Assembly (NCBI GenBank): GCA_024734555.1 | Contig: JANPWX010000202.1 | Span: forward strand, 372,001 to 436,000 | DNA length: 64,000 nucleotides | Source of the DNA: Trochalopteron elliotii | Lineage: Eukaryota; Chordata; Aves; Passeriformes; Leiothrichidae | Direction of reading: 5' to 3' | Shown here: in pieces, positions 55,203 through 64,000 of the stretch | How the letters are laid out: every line of letters starts with the position of its first letter | How positions within the stretch are numbered: position 1 is the stretch's first letter | Position numbers and translations under genes: made by a program | Notes under the pieces: generated by a model | What the model was told of the DNA's origin: nothing | The model's input: the letters and a program-made list of their open reading frames with translations, nothing else | Databases searched by the model: none

Positions 55203-56487
55203 CACAGGGATCATCAAATGGCCCACACAGGATCAAACCCTGGCATTATCAGCACCGTGTTCCAACCAGCTGAGCCAGTCTCAGGGTCACCACTGAGCCC
55301 ACCAGCAGAGCAAGCTCTTCCATGGTGCTGCCCAGACCAACTCATGCCAATCATGGCACAGGCAGCACCAGCTCGCCGAGGTCACCGTGTCATCACTGCC
55401 AGCCTTGTGACAGAGCAAGGAGGAGAGAGCTCACCACATCCTCACCACAGCCCTGCCTCAGGACTGACTGCCCAAAGGGAGCCATGCCATGCATGCCATC
55501 ATCTGCATGGCCCAGAGAGGACATGAAAACCCACTGAGGAAACTGCCATCTCCTCCCTGAAGCCTTCCCTGGAAGCCAGGTCATCAGCAGCCTCTTTGGG
55601 AAGACTGCATTTGCTGCCCATCTGTGTCTTACAGGAATTTAAATACCCCAGGTTTGGGTAGATCCTGAGGAGAGGGCAGCAAGGAGAAAGGGAGAAGCCT
55701 GTGCTGCAGGGCAGGTGGATCCAGGCAAAGCCAATTTGGGGAGCAGACTTGTCTGACAGCATTCCACTTTCCACTACTAGAACTGCATGTCAACAGATTT
55801 CAAATATCTTCCTAAGTCCCAGTAGCCTGCTTGAAAGTGCTATGTCTTCATCAGACCATTTATGGCTCTTCTGAAATGTGAGTCTCACTGGCTGATTCCA
55901 AACCTTGTGCTTGGAGAACATTCCTAATTAAAGCAGATTGGGCCTTTGGGGAAGGAAGGGCTGCAAGGCATTTCCTAAAGCACTTTCTACTCGAATTTCA
56001 TTGTGAGAAAATACACCTGAAGGATGATGCAGGGATTGGGATTGAGACAAATGTGAGTTTGGTGGGTCAATTTTACTCTGAGAGTATGAAAAACATAGGA
56101 AGCCCAAGTGATGAGCCCACAGGGTTTGACACAGAGGTTTCACCCTCCCAGAAATACAAGGGCCTTAAAACCACCGTTAATTTGATATCTTTTTGTTTTA
56201 TAAATGTCTTTGAGCTGTTTTCTTCAATCATTTTGGAATGTGAGCTGAAACAAAGCCATCCAGGCTGAACCAGAGGGATAAACTCCCCGTTTCCCCAGTG
56301 TAATAAAAACCAGTTCAAACAGAAATGAAATCATCTCTCGGCAAGACAGGTCCTACAAATGTTGTGCCACACACTTGCTGCTGCCTCCTGTGGGAGGACA
56401 GATTGTAAGAGAATAGAGACAGTACTGAAGGCAATTTCCCCAGATGAACTGCAGCTGCTCTGATTGCCAAAGAGTGGGAATAGCCTT
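55203..56487. other. Unassigned non-coding stretch
   Basis: No gene was recognised. A 114-codon + frame (55182-55526) starts inside the LTR-like block and has no known motif. Confidence 0.38.
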
Positions 56488-56547
56488 GCCCTTAATGAGG
56501 CTGGGTCCAAGGAGAATGCCCTTAATATGGCTGGGTCCATAAAAGAG
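56488..56547. repeat. 30-bp tandem duplication
   Basis: Two adjacent 30-bp units both begin 'gcccttaat', continue with 'ggctgggtcca', and differ mostly in the last eight bases. About three quarters of positions agree, so the duplication is not recent. Confidence 0.8.
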
Positions 56548-59500
56548 TGGATGGGCTGGTCCAGGGTCAATGGGGGTCTGCTGGCTGTGCTGTGAGGGGG
56601 AAGGGTTGAGTAGTGGTACAAGAGATAGATAAGGTAAGATGCTACTTGGAGAATGAATAGGGATGGTCATGTAAGGGACAGGAAGGAGTCAGCTGGTCCT
56701 GCAGAGGAAAAGCCTAGGAAAGGGTCCAGAGGAGTCTGTGTTGTGTGGAGCTGCCCATGAGAAGGTACAGAGAAAAGGGCAGTGCACTAAGAGGTTAATC
56801 ACTGGCTGATGCTTGGAACCTTCATGGGTGTCAGTTGTACCTCCACCATCAGCCTCCCACACAAAACCATAGGACAGGAAATAAGGACATGAAAAACAGG
56901 TTTGTGCAGCAGCAAAGCAGAGCTGGTTTGATGGCTGACGCAGGATGACGCCAGCACTGAGCTCTGAGGAGGAATGTGTGGATGGATCTGAGTCACCTTC
57001 CTCCTGGCACCATCAGCCTTAGTTTAAACATAAAAGGTTTTGCAGTTATTGTTCTTGCTGCTAAACTTTTTTCTCTGCAAAAATCTGAGCACGTTTTGTT
57101 TGCAAATGGTATCAGCTGGGTTTGTGCTGCTGCTGGGGAAGCACCTCCAGGTGTCTTGCCCAGGTGATGCTGCTGATTGTGTGTGGGGAGAGGGCCTCAG
57201 TTCATGAAAGAATTGTGCAGTGCCAGCTCTACCCTGGAGCACCCTCTCCTGTGGAAAAGGAGTGTTGATAAACCAACCCTGTGATCACATTGGGCCAGCA
57301 GTGAAAGCCTGCCGGGAGGCTGGCTGTGGGAGCAGGGAGAGGGTGTGGATGGGGACACAAATATTCCTGTGTTTGCATCAATTTACCTGGAAAATGGGAG
57401 GGGCTCATACAGGTGAGCTGACCTGAGTGTTGGTGAAGTCGAGTTCAGACTGAGTGCAGAACACTGGGATAGCTGGAAGCCTCCTTGAGTGGTCATTAGG
57501 GTTTAAAAACACCCCAAATCCCTCAGTTTGGTTGTTTAAAAGTAGAGAATTTGCTGGGCAACCTAAAATCACAAGTTTATTGTGGTTTTGGCTGAATTAA
57601 GTGACTAAAGTGCAAAGCAGGTGGTGTAACAAGGTGGAGGATCTCATGCTTATCTGCACCTGCTGTGCATTTGGCCCACTGCAGTAATGATGAAAGGGAT
57701 TAAATGTACTTTTTCCTGCTTTTCCAACCCCTGCGGCTCTGGAATGCTTTAGTAGATGTACAGCGAACAGCTGCAAAGCAAAGCATGTTTTTACCTGCCA
57801 GCAACAGCACCAAAGTTGTGAAGCTGATGTTTTATGAAGGCCAAATTACCTCAAGCTGGGACAATCTGCAGGAGATGCAGAAAGAAAAGACCACAAAGCT
57901 TGGGGGTGAAAAAAAACAGTAATAACTTCTGGAGCCAGTCCGAGTCCTTCTTCAGTTTGTTTCTTAAATCTTGGCTTTCCTGGGATTGCCTGTGCCTCTG
58001 GTGACAGTGTAATGGGATGTATGTGGTGGGAAGGTTGCATTTCTGAAGGCTCAGTTTTATCCAGTTGATGAAAAATAAAAGCTGAATCTTAACCAGGGGC
58101 AAGGAAAAGTTAATGGGAACAATGTGGTGTTTGTGCTACTCTGCCTGCTGACTAGAACTCCCACCCAGGGCTCTCTCCTGTGGTCACTTTACAGCAGGCA
58201 CTGTGCTGAGCAGGCTGGTTACAGCCCTTTCTCTTCATGGGAGAGCTTGACAAAGGATTGACATCACAAAATGAGTTTTTCATCTCTGCTGAACATAGCT
58301 GCTGATGAGAGAAAAGTAATGATCTGAGGTATCAACCATCCCCTCTGCTGCTGGCAATGTGCCTTGTGCTTCTCCCAAGTGTGACCTTCTCCCATGATTT
58401 TCCTCTCAGGAGGATGAAAAATGTATCTAATGTTTCTGTAGGGAGATTATATTTTTTATTTAGGCTTGAAACAGATGTTTCTGGAGCACATCCTCTTTGA
58501 CTTTTCAGCTCTCATGAGGCAGAAAAGGAAAAGTATCACTGGCACATCTTCATTGCCTTGGGTTCCCCAATGGGGATCACAAACCTTAAGTAACTACAAA
58601 GCCTAGTGCTTTCCAAAACGACACTTTTGGACAGCCTTGGTATGGCACAAAGCTGTCAGTGCCACCTCCAGCTCTCAGAAATGAGCAGTGCCTATAAATG
58701 ACTTTTCTTTGCTGGGTCAGGGAGATGAGCTAGGATCTTCTTGAAAAGCTGGAAATGAGATTTCCAGCCTGTTGATATCCCAACTTGGCCAGCTGCTTTC
58801 CAGAAATCAGTTGCTGGGCTATCTTGTTCGTGTGCTTTAGCTCATAACTGGAGTGAGTTTTTCCCAGTGTTTCTTTGTACTGTCTTCTCAGACTCTTTTC
58901 CTTCATCTTGCTGTTTGTAGCTGAATTTTTAGCTCAGGGGTAAGCAGATTTAGTACCTAATGAGCCAGGTTTGCTTTTTGTCTGGTAGAACATCTTCCTT
59001 CCTTCACCCTAAAATAACATTCAGGACTCACCAGACCTAAAAAACTCATCTTGTGTCAGCTCCCAGATGCTTAGGTGAATTCACCAGTTTGGCAGCATCA
59101 TGCTCTGGGGATGCAGATCCGTCCCACTCCCTGAGCCCTGTGCCTCTGAGCCTGGCTGTTTGCTCTGGCAAACATTAAGCTAATAAAGGAAAAAAAAATA
59201 TCCTTGCTTCTTAACAAGCCAAGTATGTGGCACCTAGATGGAAATTTAATGAGAGGCTGTAAGGAGCCAAGCTGACAAAGCAATGACCTCTCCTCTGAGG
59301 TGAGCCAGCCCCAGTCCATCCTGAGGCACTGGGATTAATGAACACATTGGTTCCAGCCCAAAGCAAATGGGCATTAGTTCTATCACAGGGCTGGTTTATT
59401 GGGATGCCAAATTCATAGCACTGAACTCTGGGATCAAGAGAAGCCTTGAGCTGAGCCAGCACAAAGAATCATTGAATTATCTGCAATTTCTACCACAAGC

Positions 59501-59646
59501 ACGTTCCAGGGTCAGGGCTGGAGCAATCTATCTGAGTTTGGGGTTGGCCACCTGATATGATTTAGCAAATAACTTCTTGAAGAGCAGTGTGGGGTTTCTA
59601 TATTTGATTTGGTTTAACATGAAAAGTAATCTGCATAAATTAAACT
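56548..59646. other. Unassigned non-coding stretch
   Basis: No gene, LTR or CR1 tail was recognised. Open frames are below 90 codons. Confidence 0.38.
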
Positions 59647-60082
59647 GGCTGCATCCAAAGCAGTGTGGGCAGCAGGTCGAGGAAGGGGGACGTGCTCTGC
59701 CCTGGTGAGATCCCATCTGCAGGGCTGCTTCCAGCTCTGGAGTCCTCAGCATGAGAAGGATGTGGACACATTGGAATGAGTCCAGAGCAGTGTCACGAAG
59801 GTGGTCAGAGGGATGGAGCATCCCTGCTATGAAGGCAGGATGAGAGAGCTGCAGCTGTTCAGCCTGAGGAAGAGAAGGATCCAGGGAGAACTTAGAAGAC
59901 CTCTCAGTACCAAAAGGGGCTACAGAAGAACTGGAGACGGACTTTTTACAGGGACATGCAGTGATAGGACAAGGAGGAATGACTTTAAACTGACAAAGGA
60001 AAGCTTTAAATTGGATATGAGGAAGGAATTCTTCACTTGAGGGTCAGGGTGGTGAGGCTCTGGAACACGTTGCTCAGAGACA
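59647..60082 (+). mobile_element. CR1 LINE, ORF2 C-terminal fragment without tail
   Basis: The + strand shows 'ctgcatccaaagcagtgtgg' (the GCI-S/A-V block), 'cctggtgagatcccatctgc', 'ggagtcctcagcatgagaag', 'gagagctgcagctgttcagc', 'ctgaggaagagaaggatcca', 'gataggacaaggaggaatga' (RTRRND), and a KLDMRKEFFT segment at about 60009-60038. A stop follows FFT, and the copy fades at 'tggaacacgttgctcagaga'. Unlike the other copies it has lost its 3' tail, so it is truncated at both ends. Confidence 0.9.
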
Positions 60083-61099
60083 TCTGACCTTGGTCCCTGG
60101 TGTCCTTGCCTTTTTCTAGTCATTCAATGGTAGCTGGGATTAACTTCTTAAAATAATGAAAAAATTTGAATCTATGAACTTGATATACATTGAATATTGG
60201 CCTTTCAAGCCTACTAATTTTTTTTTTAAATATTAATATGTAGAGCCTGTTTGCCTGGCACTGACTTCCATTTATAGGACATCCATACCAGAAAGAAGGT
60301 GATCCCTTATCAAAAACCTGTCTTTTTAGGGTCAGATATTCTTAGGAGTTTAAGATTAGACTTTATTTACTGCAGACTGTTCATACCTTGCTGGGAGATG
60401 GCAAGAAATCAGACAAGAGTATCAGAATGATCCCCTTTGGCCTATTTGTCTTTCTGTACAAGCAGTGATTATCTTCTCTGTAAGCCCCTCTTGGCTTTAG
60501 GCGGGGTTTAAAAAAAAAAATCTCCAAAAGATCAAAGTTAATGAAATTGATAATGTATTTAAGAAATAAAATTGCTTGACATAGGGTCAAGTGAGACAGT
60601 ATGGCAAGTCCTGGTGAATGGGGAGGGAGGGAGGCAGTGGGGATGCTCTGACATTCCTGTCCAGGCAATGCCTGGCCACAAATCTGCTCCAGTATTTCTG
60701 AAAGGCACTGAAGTGTGTCCTGTACACAGCTCATGTTCTCAATGCCTAATTAAGCACAAGGTCCAAGGTTGTGTGGAGATGATCTACAGGTCTGTGTCTG
60801 AGTCGTACCACGTGCCCATTTCTGGTTTAGTTCAATAAATTAAGTCACTTTAGTTTTATACGTGTTAGAGGAGGCAATTTAGGTGCAGCAGGTCTCTCTG
60901 GCAGGAGCCAGGGGATGGTTTTGGGTCTTGAAAAGATTAATCTGTTCTCTTTAAGTGCTAATCTTTTCATCTAAGCTGACGTGAGAATCCTAAACACCTT
61001 TCTATTACACCCCATTACCCAGAAACATAAATCTGGTCAGGAAAAATCGCCTTCCAGCAGTGGGAAGGGATTCATTTTTGGTGTGAGCAGAGTCCATGC
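60083..61099. other. Unassigned non-coding stretch
   Basis: T and A runs are found near 60221 and 60511. No gene was recognised. Confidence 0.38.
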
Positions 61100-61290
61100 A
61101 GGTTTGACATGACGCTTTAGCAAGGTAGCAGGAATTAAAGGGCACATCTTGAGCTGATGAGACATTTGGTTATCAGGGTGTTTAATGTCACAGTGTAAAT
61201 AATCTCTCACCACTCCATTAAATGAGAGGCTTTCAGGGCATGCAGCTATTGTTAATGACCACTTCCTAATCCTGACTTTCACAGTGTGCT
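61100..61290. promoter_or_regulatory. Candidate conserved non-coding element
   Basis: A repeat-free block with 'ggttatcagggtgtttaatg', 'gtaaataatctctcaccact', 'ccattaaatgagaggctttc' and 'gctattgttaatgaccac'. GATA-, forkhead- and homeodomain-like words occur close together. The call is by texture only. Confidence 0.27.
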
Positions 61291-63387
61291 AATTCAAGGT
61301 CTCCCAGTGCTTTTTGCACAACACAACTATTTTCCAGTTAGGACTGCCCAGGGAAAGAGAGGCTGGCAATGAGAGGCCAGCAGGGGTAATGAATCCCTAA
61401 GGCCATTGCTCAGGGGTGCTTATTTACCCAACTTGAAAATAAACCTGCTACTGGGAGGATGGGAAAAACCTTTTTCCAGGTTTAACCAGAAAGGAAGAGG
61501 AATGCACATTGCTAAAAGATGGAAATGATTCCATAATTGACACAAAGCTGAGTCTAGAAGACCTTGATTTTTGGAAATACATTGAACTGCTCCTCTAACA
61601 ACTTAATTTTAGACGCTATCAGCACCCACAGCTGAGGGGATTTTTTTCTTTGGAGGGATTAAATAATTATGTAAAACAAATTAAACCCAGCAAATGTTTG
61701 CAGTGCTGTAATTCCTCGGGCAGTGCCAGGACAGAAAGCAGTGCAACACTGCAAGAAAGCTGATAAATGATATTTGTTTAAACTCACAATTAAAGAAAAA
61801 CAAAACCCAAGGCCTCTTCATTTGATGCTTGGAATGGCTTCACACAGAGAGTCAAAACTGCCAGCACATCTTGAGGGTGTTCTCTGCCATGCAGTGACCA
61901 TTGTGGGGCCCTCCCTGATGAAAGAAGATGAGAACTTTATCCCCTCCTTGCACTAAGCTGTGGCACTGCTCTTCACCTTTCAACAAGTCCAGCTCTTTCT
62001 GATGTGTGATATTAGGGCTGTGAAGGTGACCTCCCCTGACAGCAGTGCCAGGTGGATGCTCCTGAGCACTGGGCTCTGCAGGTTTGCAGAAGAAACTGCT
62101 TACTCCTGAGCCTGGCTCCTGGCTGAGAGGTTTTATTTGGGTGTTTGTCAGTTAATTTCTGTGCTTGGCGTATTTTAATTACTCAGGTGATAAAGTAAAT
62201 CTTTTATGATGTTCTAATGTGAAAGATAAAATCACTCTTTTCATGCAGAGGTAGCAGGAATTTGCCAGCCTGGTTGCTGAGGTCCATGCTGGGCCTTGTG
62301 TCAATGTCCTGTGAGGGGTTTTGTTTGCTGCTGGCCCTAGTGGCACAGAGACCTTGTCCTTTGCTGGGGCATTTCAAGGAAAGGGAGGAAAAAGAGCCCA
62401 GAGTCCATCTTGGATGAAGATGCTCTTTCATGGATGCCAAAAGAAAGGGAAGCTGCTGGTTTCATCTGCAAAGCCCCAGATTACCAAGGATGGGAAGGGA
62501 TGATGATGATGAACAAAGATGCAAAACCTGTATGCTTTCTGTGCTGTGAACCACAAGGAGTATCCTGGCTGGTGCACAAAATGCAGATTGAATACAGAAA
62601 TGGAGCTTATTCAGGCAGTTGTCTTGTCAGGGCATCAGTCTGTCAGGGAAAGCTGTACCAAAGCTGGCCTCTACCCACCAGTTATGCATTTTGGAGGGGT
62701 TTATAAGCAGTATTTCCATTAAAACATCTGTTCAGCCCACCATGCCTGAAGTCTGCCATTCCTGATAGATAAACAGATGTTCTCTGCTTCCAACCCTCTG
62801 GCCAGGTCTTGCTTATCCCTCCCCAGACACTCTGGGGGGGCACAAAACCTACATTTGTCTCTATGAAAATGTGCTAAGGGTGCTAGGAGGTTGCCCTCCT
62901 GGCTTTTTCCAGCATGTGATGGAGAAATGTCCTTTTGTGCTGTCCATAAACAGCAACAGTTGGAGGCTGCATGAGTTTTTGGAAGCAATGTTTGCTCCAG
63001 GCTTATTTATTTCCCTGAGGGATCTGCTCTTGGCTTTGCTAGAGATTGGTGTTAGGGCTACATGAATGTTCAAGCAGCTTCAGCTCTTGAAGCCTTTGGA
63101 AAGGGTCTGGTTCTGGTAAGGACTTGGCTTGCTACAGCTATGAGCTCTCCATCCTTCCAGAGCAGCCTCTTAAACAAAATCCTGCTGGTCAGGGACAGAC
63201 CTAGTGCCTTGTTTGTTCACTAGTGATGAAACAACTCTGCATAAATTCCCAAATCCCTCTGTAAATAGCTCCTTGCTGAGGTCCTGTCCTTCAGGCTTTG
63301 GTTGTGAAGGGTATGAAAAAGGCAAGCAACTCTGAAGCAGATGAGCTACCCTCTCCCTTGTTTAAGTGTTGGATAAAGCAAAGATGC
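61291..63387. other. Unassigned non-coding stretch
   Basis: No gene was recognised. 61640-61720 and 62150-62235 are AT-rich with ATTA words and could be parts of conserved elements. Confidence 0.35.
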
Positions 63388-63432
63388 ACCTTCAAGGTCC
63401 CTTCCAACCCAAACCATTCCATGATTCTTTGA
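63388..63432 (+). mobile_element. CR1 LINE, terminal fragment
   Basis: 'accttcaaggtcccttccaa', 'cccaaaccattccatgattc' and 'tttgat' are the last bases of a + strand CR1, close to consensus. The sequence 5' of it is no longer recognisable as CR1. Confidence 0.85.
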
Positions 63433-63889
63433 TCTGGGGACAAGCCTGCGCCCTGGCTGGAAACAGCAGAAGACACCTGAAGCTATTTTGTGTCTGTGAA
63501 ATCACACAATATGGTGTTTTACAACAGACACAGGGATTTGATCAGGCAAAAAGTGCAGGATAGCTGGTCCAAGGGAAAGCAGCTGGGATATGGATGTGGA
63601 TAATCATATTTATACCAGTGGCTCAGCAAGGATCTAAAATATAACATCCACTGCAGTGTCTTACTGATACCTGCTGTTCAGGGGAGCTGAGCCTCCAGGG
63701 TAGCCCCAACAGGACTTAAAGGGTGGCCTGGTTTTTATTCTAAGGATGTGTAGCTCTGCACTGAGCAGGAGGCTGTCAGGACCCATTTCTTGGTGTGCAT
63801 GTGTTTTTTTGGATCAGACCAGAGGTGCCAGCATTGCGTGCCAGGCAGCAGAGATTAGGTTTCCATCCTGTGCTTATGGTATATGTGTC
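63433..63889. other. Unassigned non-coding stretch
   Basis: Nothing was recognised before the A/C-rich tract. Confidence 0.4.
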
Positions 63890-63963
63890 AAAACTAAAAA
63901 AAAAAACCAACAAAAAAAACCAAACCAAAACAAAAAACCCCAAAAAATATATACATATATATA
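63890..63963. repeat. A/C-rich tract followed by AT repeat
   Basis: 'aaaaaaccaacaaaaaaaac', 'caaaccaaaacaaaaaaccc' and 'caaaaaatatatacatatat' make a continuous low-complexity run. Its complement is T/G-rich, like the tracts at 4808 and 50519 but in opposite orientation. Confidence 0.85.
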
Positions 63964-64000
63964 GCAGGGACAAAGCACTGTTGACCAATTTCTCAGCCTT

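Noticed and set aside
1..64000. CRISPR arrays, bacterial operons, riboswitches, phage or integrase genes
   Set aside because: No evenly spaced repeats with unique spacers, no prokaryotic gene density, and the repeat content is avian.

Overview
The window reads as non-coding vertebrate nuclear DNA, almost certainly from a bird and plausibly a songbird. The evidence is the repeat content. Many 5'-truncated copies end in the CR1 (chicken repeat 1) LINE signature, in which a 'ggtcccttccaaccc' block is followed by 8-mers of the attctatg type. There is one solo LTR with the avian ERVL-type start (tgtcctggttttggctggg) and end (ctggggcaaaaccatggca), and a thin layer of ancient MIR/L2-like fragments. 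I saw no primate or rodent SINEs, no L1, no bacterial-type gene organisation and no operons.

I found no gene I can name. The open frames are short, overlap on both strands, and lie in repeats or low-complexity tracts. The window is best described as a gene-poor intergenic or intronic region. Two short segments (14293-14407 and 49837-50004) are framed by reasonable splice-site sequences and could be exons, at low confidence.

Layout. 1-11400: mostly unassigned sequence with two ancient MIR/L2-like pieces, an ATT tract, a poly-C run and a T/G-rich G-quadruplex tract. 11422-11930: a local CpG-rich patch in a CpG-poor background. 13396-19592: five CR1 tails, plus a CpG-retaining block at 17220-17460. 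20600-30300: mainly unassigned, with homopolymers, a long TA tract and weak ancient repeats. 30349-34575: a solo LTR, the longest CR1 copy (870 bp, carrying the decayed end of the reverse-transcriptase reading frame) and another CR1. 35300-38560: AT-rich stretches that look like conserved non-coding elements. 39020-39140: a duplicated GAT microsatellite. About 40495-40969: an LTR-like element with 27-bp internal direct repeats. 42830-44330: a cluster of homeodomain-type motifs. 47293-48278: an AT-rich candidate conserved element flanked by two CR1 tails in opposite orientation. 50134-50757: a CR1 tail followed by a 240-bp T/G tract. About 54895-55202: a second, ERVK-like LTR candidate. 59647-60082: a further CR1 body fragment, followed by mainly unassigned sequence to the end.

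No set of genes here works together. Any function is probably cis-regulatory. The candidate regulatory blocks were picked by eye from AT-rich motif clusters, retained CpGs and absence of recognisable repeats; none has been tested by alignment.
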